From Laetiporus sulphureus 93-53 (lineage: Eukaryota > Basidiomycota > Agaricomycetes > Polyporales > Laetiporaceae), in assembly GCF_001632365.1 (NCBI RefSeq), contig NW_024468512.1, positions 910,355-974,354 on the forward strand: a DNA stretch of 64,000 bases, given 5' to 3'. The notes under the pieces were generated by a model. It was not told the DNA's origin, did no database searches, and saw nothing but the letters and a program-made list of their open reading frames with translations. Below are positions 49,633 to 61,294 of this stretch, one piece after another. The translations under genes and the position numbers were made by a program. Position 1 is the first letter of the stretch. Each line of letters begins with the position of its first letter.

Positions 49633-52600
49633 CTATGTATCATGACCATCGCGAAGGAAATTCAACAGAGCAGGAAGGTGCGCTTCGGATATGGCGGAAA
49701 AATAGAACTCATGTGCCGAGTTATGAGGTCCAATCAGGTTGTGGGCAATCTCATGTGCCAGAGTCAAGAACCTGTGGGACATTTAGCAGTCAGATAGGAG
49801 ATTGGATTCAGTATAAATGGACGTGCCAGGAAAAATATGCTTCTGTAAGTTCTCCTTTATTGACAGCCTCATCGTCTGGAATGAAATGTTACGTGATTTG
49901 AGGGACAGCAATAAATTTATGACTCACGCCACGCCTCGAAATAACGCAAATTTAGGAACAAACTGGAATTTCGATTGAATGCAATCCTGTGGCCAGCGAG
50001 GTCATAATAAATGTTGACACTGGCATCAGGGAGGTTGTACACCTCGCAGAGGGGGCGGATGACATAGATGAAGCGCGCGATGCTCTGAGATTTGGTTGTC
50101 ATGATTGACTTTGCGTCGGGTACGTCTGTGGATATACGCAAAGGTCAGTAGCCACGCTTAGGACAAGCAATCACTCCGAACCTGGTGACGCGAACACTTT
50201 GATATTACCCATCTCTCCTACGGCAGAACGCTACATTAGTACACGCCAGATGGAGCATCATCGACGAACCAATCAGCGTGATTTTCACGGCACCATCACA
50301 ATAAGTTTTGTTCGCCTCCTCCCGTATCATTTCCATTCTCTCTTTTCCTTGCAGCTCCTTACTCTTCTCTTGCCTGCAGGCGCTGATAGCGCTATTTATC
50401 ATTGTAGCTAGAGACTAAGTTCATTCAACGACTCGCTATAACGGTGAGAATGTGATACGAGCCTATGGTAGCCTTGGGAACGACATCTGGCTGGTTTTCT
50501 CGTTGACCGACATATGAAGTCCCACTCGAAAGTGCGCCCGTGGAAACTGGTGAAGATGGACGGCTAATGCTAGCCGGTGAATTTGAACCAGAGGGATATT
50601 CAGATCCAGAAATTCCAGAGGGCTCTGTACGCCCGTTCAACCTGCGTGCCCAGGTGGTCAGCGACTGACGGAACGCCGACTGTGCTGTCGACGCTCGTTT
50701 AGCCGTGTCTGGCATGGCTGCCCAGTTGGCATTAAGTTGTTCTTGAGCATCGCCTAACGAGCTTTGAGAGTCCGCAGCCATCGATTGGCGTTGCAATAGT
50801 TGTTCTGTCCGTTCTCGTTCTGAAGCGCTGTGTATTTGACTCTGAGTTCCGCCACCGCTCAGCGGAGCTTGTGCTAGCCCTGTAGTCTGGGAGGCGAGCT
50901 CTGTTGTGTTCTGCTTCTCTTTAAGAGAATTGAGGGACGTTTCACGTTGCGCTTTCTGCTGTCGAAGAATTCGGTCCACTGTATGAGCGTAAACAACGAC
51001 ATTTTTTCATGAGCACTAATGATGAATGCCTGACCATTATAGCCTCGTCGCTTTAAAGCCTTAAGATCTGTTGACAGTATGGTCATGAATAGTAGTGCAT
51101 CATTGGGCTTCGGCGAATCGAAGATGAACCGGCACATAGAGGTGGCCACTCTGAAAGAGGACATCAGCAGCAGTAGGAGAGTGCAGCTATGTCACTTACT
51201 CATAGAGATCCACATGGTCGTTTCCAGCCAGCCATAATTCAATTGGACCCCGACCCTCACGCCTTGCAATCGCAGAGGAATCTTGAGTCTTCACTGACCG
51301 AGTTTTGCCAAATTGCAACGACTTCATCACGGTCAATTTGCCGAATGTCCTCACGATGAAGTTCTTTTCGTTGCTGAGCTCGCCATATGATTCTCTTCGT
51401 CGACCATGAGTATGTTCGTGCAAGAACAGAGGCAGACGTTCCAAGATCAAGGACCTTATCTCAACCGCCTTGCGAGAACCTTTGATCTCTGCAGTAGTTC
51501 GATATTCTTCTCGAATCAGACTACTCAGAGGCTTGGACCCAAGTTTCATGTAGAACACTTAGAAAGTATGAGATGAATATGTGGAGCATGCGTCCACGCG
51601 CCTACCTTCTAGAATATCCTCCTGAGGGGCGGCAAAAATGGAATCCCCGAATAACTGGTAAGCATGCATGTCATCCGCTACCACAATTTGCTCGGGCGGC
51701 AGGAGATCGTATTGGTAATCCCAGTCGTCCTCTTCCAGCTCTGCTGAGCCGTCCGCTGCTTGCGCTTTCTCCGCCGATTTGACTTTCTTTACGCGCATCG
51801 AACCGACTAGTGCCGCCGAGCGTTTGAGACGGAGTAGTGTGCTACTGGGTATCAGGCGATGGTTCACAGCGATGTTTCGAAGCTCGATCAGGTAGCTAAC
51901 GCTCATGAGTCAGTGATGCGCATGATCCATCAGGTCAAAATGATATACTTCTCGCGACCTCCTGCAAGCTCATAAAAGCGATGAGGATCTTGCAGCAGTA
52001 TTCCAGCAATCTCTTCGACGGACGGCTCATGTTTTGTACCACAAACACTCAGAAACTGGTTTCCCTGAGCTCCGAAGTCCACGAAAACGAATAATCTCGA
52101 ATGGAAGTTGGCATCTGACGCTCCTCTGAAATAACATTGGCTTGGAGGTAGCATCCGGGTCGTGCCATTCTCAAAATTTGGGACGGGAATGAAAGGCATT
52201 TGAGACAACACCTTTAGTTGAGACGGGAAGAAATCTATCGCAGCAGTTTTTCAACATGATCGCACCTGGAGTGTGTAGGTGAGCGACCAACCTGTGACCC
52301 TGCTTGAGAGTATGGAAAACCATTCACGAGCAGTGGATTCTGTTGTCGGTGGGGAAGATTGCAGCAGATTGACCAAGGCAGATGTCGGCGGATGTTCGTC
52401 GATCCTCAGCTTCATTAATGCCTCCATTCTCAGGCTGGATTCTACAACAGTGAAGCCAAGCTGAGCCCAACAAAAAGAAGCGAAAACCTAAATGAGAACG
52501 TTTCGGTGAATAAATCATGTAATGAGGCTCTAGATTTCTCACTTACCTCGAGCGGTTTGGCTAGGCACGCGATTTCTCCCTTAATAGCAGGTACGAACGG

Positions 52601-55600
52601 GAAGTCTGCAAAGGCGCGAGGATCATAGTCTGTGTACTTCGTAATAATATTGTCAAGCAGATATCTCAATGCTGCCTGATTCACAGCCCGGTCTTCGTTT
52701 GCTGCAAGGCGTACGATTACCGACAACGGTGGGAATCGACGCAAACCCAAGTCAAACAAGAACTTCGCTGCGAAGCTCAACCAGCTTGAGCTGCGATCGA
52801 CCTGCACATGAGAAGAACCGACCTTCTTCGGAGTTGCCCCGCCATTTTGGATGATTGCCCCAGTCAATAAGGGGAAGCCGCAAGTCTCGAAAGACATCCA
52901 GAGGTTCATAAAGATCCCGAGCCTTGAATCGCACAATCTTCTTCTCACTACCGCTGGAAGATTCCCCTTCTTTCGCGAATGCTGCTGTCATTCGTAGACG
53001 ATCATGTTCCATTGGCGTCAACATCGATTGCACAGCAACCAAATACTTGACAAGTTCAGCAGTTGTCCAATCACCGGTCTTGATCATCCTACAGAACACA
53101 TACATCAGTGGGACAAAATGATAACTGATGGTCTGTGTACCTGTCGAAAACTATTTGAAGATCTACATGTTTACGAACCCCAAGTGACTGTAACAGCTTC
53201 TCCAGTGATCCTTTGACGTGAGCACTTGACGGAAATTGGACAACCGGAAGATCATGGAAGATATGCGCATTCTGGAAATAAGCTTCCATCGGCAACTTAA
53301 GGCCAGCCGAGGTTGGCACGCAGGCCTTGTCCCGAATCAACTCGATGGCTCGATCCTGTGTATCCTTGGCCAGACTGGGCCATGCACGAGCAAGAACCTG
53401 GAGGACCCGTTCTGCCCAATGAGCTGACTTTGTGACATCGTGTTCGACGTCGGACGAGGCCGTGGCAGACAATCCGACGATGTATTCCAGCCAATTGAGA
53501 ATCACTAGTTCTTTCCAGGGAAAGGCTAGTGATAGCTGCTTCGCACTGAAATGCTTGCTAATACTGACAGGCAATAGATGAGCTGGCAGAGGACCGTCAA
53601 CAGGAATGATAGCGCCAGCGCCTCTCAGATCCAAGAACGTTTGTATTGAGGATATCGGTGTAATCTTGCCTCCTGATCCCTCGCCCTCTCCGATGAACAA
53701 CACTGCAGCGTTGAGCAGCTCAGTTCGTATTCTTTCAAGGCTTTGAGCGTCATGTTGATCTTGAATACCAATCCACCACTTGAAGCATGCGAGCATCTCA
53801 TTCTCGGTGAGCGGTCTTGAACGCAGTTCTTGCAGAACGTCCATGAATTCGATGCTTCTGATTATCCCGCGGCTACACAGCACATCAACCATTGGGCGGG
53901 CGTTTTTCAGTACCTCTTCCGGGAGCACCGGAAGTACCTTGAGGAAGTCCGCGAAGAGAGCATCTGGTATGCGTACTTCCGTTGCATTTTTGACTCCAGA
54001 GGTGGATATTATGGCGAACTGCTTGTTGGATGCACAAGAGAAGAATGCATCCTCGAGTTTAGCAGACACGACTGCAGAAGGTGTGGACGGATGGAACGTG
54101 AAAAATTTCAGCCCATGTACTGCTCGGCCTTGCAACCAAGTCCGCAATGCCTCATCTGAACTCAGATCCTTGGTAGCAGGGCCTTCGGCTGCAGATACCC
54201 AAAGGCTACGTATTGTATCCATCTCCATTTCATACGCGGAGCGAGCTAAAAATCCTCCCGCATAGAGTAGCTCCTCGTTCCACACTGCGACCCATTATAC
54301 GATTAGGGGTACTTACAAGAAGAATGGGCAAACATATCATACCTGCAACAGTACGGTCCCTACATACCTCATTGAGTAACCGATCCTCGAATTGAATATT
54401 TGCGAACTTACATCAAGTCAATAGACTCTCGTTCTACAGTCGGAATGAAACGAGCAGCTATATGTCCTGCGAGGCCAGTAGTTTGACCAGTGGCATGGCC
54501 CTGAAAGCAGCACAAATCAGTAGCACCGGTCGACTATCTACACTAAGACGTACTATGAAGATTCTAGCAGCGCCGGCGCTACAGATATAGTGGTGTCAGA
54601 CCACGAGAATACTGAACAACTGAACAATCGTACCCATCAAGATCTGCACGAAGACCCTGGAAGACACTGCCAGTGATTTCCGGCTGCTCTTCGTCTTCTT
54701 CCTTACTCGCGTCATACTCATCCTTTCCTGTCTTTTCTCCGCGGATAGATTTGAATATGCGCACATCCTTATCTATCCAAGTTCACTCACATAAATCAAC
54801 TCTATGCGCAGGCTCGTCGGCGGGTTCTTCTTAGTGGCGCGATTCAAGTCTGCCTTGAGCTTCTGATCAAGTTTGACACCAATCCCTGCCGCGTATATTG
54901 ACAACTTCACGTTAGATTCAATGGTGGTCGTGGGATCAGGCTCGACAACACTCTGCTCGGGAGCGGGCGTTGCAGTTCGCTGCGAAGAACTTCCACTGGT
55001 GAAGGAGGAGAAGAGAGACGAGAAGAATGTAGTTGGTCCATTCGTCAGCGCAGACTTTGAAGATGCCTTCAAGGATCTAGATTCCTCGCTGCCTGCCATG
55101 TAGACCCAGAGTAACACCTCAGCTCTTATTGACAATGCTAGTCGAAGGCATTAGAAGGATAATAGGCAGGAGTCGTGGAAGACATACGAGTGGTGTGGAT
55201 CTCTTTGACTTGCATGATTCCTTTAGGACTCGATGTCTTAAGACCTCTAGGAATCGTTATAGGTTTCGAGGCTCCAATAACTTTCGACAACCTCGAGATG
55301 CGCCTCTCATCCAAGTAAATGCTGACTTCAGATAGATGCGACATGAATGTGATGGAAGATGCGAGAAATCGAGTGATATCAAAAGCGCGAGGGATGGGGG
55401 CTGGCTCTCGAAGGAACATCTCGAAGGTCGTCCATCCGTCGTTAGATGTATCTGGCAATCTACCTCGGCGAGCAAATAGCTGTATACGTTAAGACGTCAG
55501 GCTTTGTCATCAAAAACCTGCATGCTGTAGTACCTGATCTTTCTTGTCTTTCCAATAGAATCCCATCCATTGGCCTGCGAACACATAAGATCAGTGATCA

Positions 55601-56325
55601 TGGGCTTTAACTCGGTCTCTCACCTCCCGAAGTTACAAATGGTTCTTCCGTGACAGAAAACAAGCTATAGAAACCTAAGAGACCGTGTCAGTTGCGTAGA
55701 CAATGAGCCCTCAACGAATCGTGTTACTCGCCGACGCCGAAGGCACCTATCTTCTCTTCGTCCGGATTTCCCTCGGCTGCACAATCTCAATACAGGCTGA
55801 ATTCCAGAAGACATGACGACCTCACCAATCTTCTTGAGTCTGTTCCAATCCTCGTCTCGGAATACCATGCCATTGTTCTTGAAAGTCCATTGATGTACCT
55901 ATTACATTGTTGAATAAGCGGCGAGTAGATACCAGCTTCGTCGAACTCACTAAGGCGGCTTTAAGATCCAGAGCGGCCCTCTGGTCCACAACAGGTTCAC
56001 TGTCCGTCTGTCCGGATTTTTGGTTTATATATTCCTTTGTCTCAAAATGAATCTCCACCGCGTGAGCTCCAGCATCATCTGAGTTCTGCAGCAGCTCGCG
56101 GAAGACTGCCACAAGACATCCTTCAGCTAATGTTCCGTGATCGCCGACATGAAAGCATGCCTGTAAACTCTCCGGAATAACGGGCTAACACTTTGTCGAT
56201 TAGAGCACGCTGATTGACTTCCACCGACTCATCATGGCCAGCGTCCCACTATAACCGAATCGTGATGAGCTTTAATTGGCCCACCACAAACGCGAACGTA
56301 CCAATGCTCCTCGTGCGTTCGCCAT
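49633..56325 (-). CDS. Sacsin-like protein: Hsp90-type ATPase N-terminus, HExxH motif at C-terminus
   Basis: Exons: 56325-56302, 56248-56161, 56105-55951, 55898-55826, 55776-55732, 55674-55624, 55574-55534, 55479-55188, 55137-54791, 54731-54634, 54578-54554, 54500-54412, 54359-54343, 54284-53141, 53088-52823, 52767-52547, 52487-52292, 52234-51949, 51895-51606, 51557-51200, 51150-51035, 50978-50459, 50391-50270, 50217-50182, 50125-49928, 49875-49827, 49771-49633; 1761 residues, every junction in phase. The N-terminus has QRALIDKVLARYSGEFTVFR, the Bergerat N-box ELLQNSDDA, WTFKNNGMVF and IGAFGVGFYSLFSV. The middle has no motif I recognise; a Gln/Ser-rich stretch lies near 1430-1600. The end holds AHEIAHNLIGPHNSAHEF (HExxH about 1722-1726). 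Three introns need GC donors. Probably a chaperone-like ATPase; no function is established here. Confidence 0.88.
49741..49755 (-). other. HExxH motif in the sacsin-like protein
   Basis: Codons for His-Glu-Ile-Ala-His; a third His follows six residues after the last (HEIAHNLIGPH), giving HExxHxxxxxH. The spacing of the three histidines equals that of metzincin-type zinc sites, but the glycine is one place off the usual position. Confidence 0.7.
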
Positions 56326-56774
56326 AACCTAGTGGTCTCGAAACAGTGCTGAGCTCAGTGCAGATTTCGACAGTATTGCCTCGTAAGCGAACTTAGCGTG
56401 ATATTGCAAGAACAAAGGTCAGATAGGTCGCGACTGGCGGCCAAGTTTCAACACGGTGACGGACGTCGCTAGTAGGCATGCGTCTCATCACTAAGGGAGC
56501 GGCTGTTGTGCAGGCGCCCATGGTCAAACGCCAGCCTACAACCTGTGGCACTAGGAAGACTATAACGATGACTTGAAGCTCTACATATGGCGACGAATTC
56601 ATGTGCAGCCCACGGTGACACCGATGGGATTCTTTGATCATCGCCTGGTCTCTGCGACATCTCAGATGGCCCGACCAGCCAAACAGGAGCGTCAAGCATT
56701 GGAAACTACGAGCTCTACTTTGTCTAAACTGTGCAAAAATCAAGCCAGGCAGAAATATTATATCTACGGCAAAT
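56326..56774. other. Upstream region of the sacsin-like gene, no gene seen
   Basis: 449 bp between the sacsin-like start and the QTRT2 stop, both minus. Two open frames (56393-56743, 56469-56699) have no family features. Confidence 0.4.
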
Positions 56775-58663
56775 CTACGTTTCGATTGACGTTCCTACAC
56801 TAGGCCTCTCGGCCTGCTTGACCTTCTCTCTCGCCAGCCGCCCCTTCCCTCGGGCCAACTCGACTTCGACCCAATGTGACCGACCCTCATCAAAGACGAC
56901 CATACTTTCGTCATACATATCACAAAATTTCTCCATCTCTCTGATGAATGCTTTGTCGTCATCCGAGCGGGCAAGGACCTCGCGCACACCTGTGAGGAAA
57001 GCATCCAGAATGGAGAGGTTGTGCATGACAAGCAACGAGTGTGCCGACATCTCGTGGGTGTGCAACAGGTGATGTATGTATGATCGTGCATAGGGTGGCA
57101 GGAACTGTGACGTATGTGGTGACTCCGGAGCGTCGGAGAAAGAGAGGTCGTCGACAATACTGTGCCGCACAATTGCCGAGGGACGGATCGGAGAGCATGC
57201 TCCGCATGGACAGATGCTGTGGGAGCCCTCAGGAACCGCCACGCTGTCAGACTTTCCTTGCAGCGATAGGCCATCCAGAAAGCTTGAAGCGAGCCGTGAG
57301 TGGTCATGCGAGTAGCAAGTGTGGTAGAGATTGTGTCCCAGATCAAATTTCCCCCCACCTCGGACTTTGGGCGCAGCACATTGGATATTGCCGCCGGCGG
57401 ATGCGGATTCCGAAGGATATTGAGGGATTGGGAACTGGAAGTCTAACGCTATGCCGATGTCTGCAGCCCGCTGCACCCAATGAGCATCGAACAGATCGAT
57501 ACCGACATCTCGCATCAGGCGGAGCATTTCATGTGGAGATTTTGCAGAGTTGATGAACCGAGGCTTGTTGGGAGGGAGAGGACGGAGCGACGCCTGCAAA
57601 AGTTTCGACAGCTCTGACGGCGTCTCGCTGAGATCAGGTTGCGGACCCAGATTGTCGCTGACTCCGCGCACAATACTGGAGAGACCGGGCGACAGGGCCG
57701 TGCGAAGAGGGGCGAGATCAAAAACATATCCTGCAACGCCGTCGTCGAGTCGATGGAATGGTCGAAGCTGCTCAATGTCCCTTTCATCTAGACTCTCCAC
57801 CAGATTTTCAGCGAATGCTTTGCGTGCCTGCAAACTGACACCGCCGGCCATGTGAAGTAACACATTGCTAGCAGCATGGTAGAGTGGCGCTGCATTGAAC
57901 ATCTGGTACGGTTGAGACTTGGCCCGGTATTTGAGTAGGTCTGCGAGCCAGGTTACTGATCGTTCAATACTTTTAGTCAAACGCTTCTGTGATTGAGGTG
58001 GTGTTGTGAACGGTGTGTCCGATAGCGGGACGACGGCATCCGGGTTGCAGATATCGGTATATTCTTGCCATGCAGAGGAGGACAGCTACATCGGCTATCA
58101 GCTTGACGTAATAGAAACACGGTCGACATGAACACTGGCCTTGCGCACGCCTCTGATGCAGTAAGTTGATATGTGATCTTTGCCGTTTGGAGGCATACCT
58201 CTGCCGTCAAAGGGATCTCTTGCGGACATCGATACGATATGCTCGGACGATGCGTAACCGAGGAACTTGTGGAGCGGATGTGACCCCGGCTGCAACATCA
58301 GCACAGGAGGCAAGCGTTCCAGGCTGGACAATCACGCAATTCATGAGAGTTCGAACTTACGGCCCGCATGGCGTGGAGTTATCCAGCAGCCGAACGATGA
58401 CCATGAAGGAACAGTTCTTACAATGATTCGAAAGGGACATGCACCCAGCGGATGGCTTTGGTCAGTCTGACATGGTCCCTGGACAAGTGAGGTACGACAC
58501 CGCGCGACGTAGCAACAATCAGCGTAGGTGTCTTCAACTGCAGTTGCTCTACACTATCCTGGCGTTGGACATTGATGCAGCCAAGTCGCGGCCCGAACAG
58601 AGGAAGAAGCCTATCAGTGGGCGAAAAGGCGAGGGAGGATCGCGGCTTTGCTTGCGAGTTCAT
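56775..58663 (-). CDS. QTRT2: Queuine tRNA-ribosyltransferase accessory subunit 2 (QTRT2)
   Basis: Non-catalytic partner of QTRT1; the pair exchanges guanine 34 for the base queuine in tRNAs with GUN anticodons, so the fungus probably salvages queuine. Exons: 58663-58422, 58323-58134, 58085-56775; 580 residues. Landmarks: KTPTLIVATSRGVVPHLSRD, PLSDTPFTTPP, MRDVGIDLFDAHWV, IALDFQFPIP, the zinc cysteines CPCGAC, and YARSYIHHLLHTHEMSAH with LLVMHN. About 30 extra residues separate CPCGAC from the RSYIHH helix compared with human QTRT2. The second intron (58086-58133) uses a weak GTTCAT donor picked for phase. The catalytic subunit QTRT1 should be elsewhere in the genome. Confidence 0.88.
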
Positions 58664-60328
58664 CTTCGCTATCGCGGACGGCGTTTGTCCACTCGAAGCG
58701 CCGCGTAAATCGCGCAGTCGAGCCAGGTAAACGTTATTGCAATCAGCGAGTCAGCGTTCGTACTGCATCAAGACTCTGATTGTCCTCGGAGATGTGCCAT
58801 ATACCGCCGTGAAATCACGAAGCCGTGACCACAAGGTCACGAACTTACCAGTCACAGCGCCTAAAACCTGGCCCTCGGCCTTCGCCATGTTCACTTTATT
58901 CTTCCGCGCACTTGCAGTCTTCCACTCGAAACTCGAGCTAACGCTTCATCATAGCACACACGTGCGTACAGAGTGCTTTCAGCGCCGCAATCGGGTGAAC
59001 TACAGATTCTATGCACAACTTCGAGGCGGCTGCAAGGATATTTCAAATTCGTAAATGCGACGCCCACCGTGATCTGCATGTCACGGGGACGTCAGTCGTC
59101 ACACATGGTGTGAAGACGTGCGAGCTCGAAGCAGGCAAGGTACGGCTTGAACACCGATGGGCCATCAGTTGCGCAGCTTCAACGGGCACAGCCGAAACAT
59201 AGAATGAATGAGATAAGAGCGGAGCAGAAGGATTGTCAGCTTACGAGAGCAGAACCAGCGCAGCAGCACGGCGCATTGATATTTGTAGTCACACACGCTC
59301 TGCCCAAGCACCACCCCATGAGGACTACGTAGAACGCCGGGCACCTGGTGAACTTGGCTGTCCGTCTACCTATCGGCAAATTCAACAGCTGGCTAGCGGT
59401 TGCACGACTGCGAGCTCCTCGTGTGCTTTTGCGTGAAGCAATTCAATCAGCTCGTGGAAGCGGCACTCAAAGATTGCGTAGACGGCGGACGCCGCCTATG
59501 ACTGAATGCGGGCCGGATTCGGATTGAAGAGCAGCGAAAGGTCATTTGTAAATGAATGGCATTCGCCGATAACAGCATCGGGTGACCCCAAGCAAGGTTA
59601 ACGCTCTTCCAGGGTCGCTTGGAACAGCACAGAAGCGAGCTGGCTGCACTAGATTTCATCAAAATTAGCACAAAGGAACGGGCAGGTTGAGGCCTGGTAC
59701 ATACGTATCTTGGAACCTGGGTTTTGGCTAGTGAAACATGAGGCCTTGAAGTGCAGAGAAGAGCGAACATCAGTCTCGCGAGAACGGAAGTCTTTCCACA
59801 CTTATCGTCGCGCTCATCGTGCAGGCGTCGGCCGGCGTCACACTCGATGGTCGTGCGTGAGCATCGCAACGCCGCGGAGTTGTACGCGATGAGACATTGG
59901 GCAGATACGTAAAAAACAGGTTATCAATGCTCGCCCGGCGCATACCAGAATAAGAGCGATCCGTAGGCTGATCGTGTCGCCGCATTTCCTCTCCCGCCTC
60001 CGCCTCCGCTTTGAGTCGGAGTCACCGTCCACCACCCCACAGCTCAGCGAACAAGCCAGCCAAAACACCGTGAGCTACTCTCTCTCTGTGGCTCTCGCAT
60101 TGACCACGACATGCCTGCCGTTCTCCAGTGCACAGACGCCTCGGCGGCGTTGATACCGGCACTACGGTCAGGGGCAAGCTCGCAGCCTCGCACTATAAGC
60201 TTTCCCATTCAACACGTGTTCACAAAAGGCGTCAATTGCGAAGGCTTCATTTAGGGCGCACCATTCCTGCTTGTTATCCTCCGTCCTTCCACCGCGCCCC
60301 CTCCTCCTGGTCGCCAGCAGCGCGCGCA
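58664..60328. other. 1.7-kb interval with unassigned minus-strand open frames
   Basis: Lies between divergent starts of QTRT2 and the Zn2Cys6 gene. A minus-strand stretch at about 59870-59400 reads as possible exons: QLASVLFQATLEER, NDLSLLFNPNPARIQS, then YAIFECRFHELIELLHAKAH ending LASC and a stop. The splice sites between them could not be settled and I know no family that fits. A CACGTG lies at 60213-60218, about 110 bp upstream of the Zn2Cys6 ATG. Confidence 0.3.
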
Positions 60329-61294
60329 ATGGTTGATCATAGCCCAGAGGGCGAAGAGCAGCCTGGCAGTCATTCTGATGTTGTGCAGCCTCAAATGACT
60401 ATGCATCCCATCTCGTACTCCAGCATGCCCATGCACATGTATCCCTTCCCTGCTGGTATCGTGCCCACTCAGCCACCGCGTACGAAGCGCAGGCAGGTGA
60501 AGAACGCGTGCACCAACTGCCAGAAGGCGTGCAAGAAATGCGACGACGCTCGCCCTTGCCTCCGCTGTGTCAAGTACGGCATCGCGGAGGAGTGCGTTGA
60601 TTCGCAGAGGAAAGAAAGGCAGAAAGGGATCAAGAGAGGGCCGTACAAGAAGCGCGATGGAAAACGTATGTAGGATCTTGTTTCAAGTGCGTTGTAATGC
60701 ATGTGGAACTGACGATATCCTTTGTGCTCATGCGCGTTCCATTATACGGATCGTGCAGCTAGCACCACCGACCAGCCTGTCGAGGTCAGCGTGCAGCAGC
60801 CTGGCATGGGCGTCCCGCCTGCCGTTGCGGCGACCAGCGCCACTCCGCCGATCCCCTACGTCGCGCCGTATCCCCCGTTCTATGGCCAATACCCGGCGTC
60901 CCATGTTCCCAAGGCAGGCGATACCCCCGTCTACGTCCCGCAACTGTTCTACGCCCCGATTCCTGCGCCTCAGCCGATGCCGACTGGCCACTCAAACGGG
61001 CAGGACGGGGAGGTTCCCCCTGGATACCCACCAGCGCCCTACTATCCGGTCTTTACTGCTCCGTACCCTCAGTACGCAGCGCCATACATGGTTCCTGCTC
61101 CGCGTCATGAGGGGCAAATGCCCATCGGCACCGCTCATCACCCTTACCACACGGCGTATCAGCAGGCTTATCCAAAGCCGCCATCGAGGGGTCCTGATAT
61201 GGCAACCCAGATGATGGACGCTCGCAGGGACATGCGTATCGAACCTGGACGGATGGGTGAGGGCATCCACAGCGGCCACGGCAAATCTGGATGA
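60329..61294 (+). CDS. Zn(2)-Cys(6) fungal-type transcription factor
   Basis: Nuclear DNA-binding regulator. Exons 60329-60665 and 60759-61294, joined across a 93-nt intron; 290 residues. The cluster (about residues 60-90) reads ACTNCQKACKKCDDARPCLR, CVKYGIAEEC: six cysteines with C-x2-C-x6-C-x5-C-x2-C-x6-C spacing. Flanking basic runs are RTKRRQVKN before and IKRGPYKKRDGK after, the latter a likely nuclear localisation signal. The rest is Pro/Tyr/Ala-rich (YVAPYPPFYGQYPAS), fit for an activation domain. The spacing and CDDARPCLRC resemble the gluconeogenesis-regulator (Ert1/Rds2) type, but there is no PAS domain in the 290 residues, so I do not assign it. First in-frame ATG is 60329. Confidence 0.85.
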
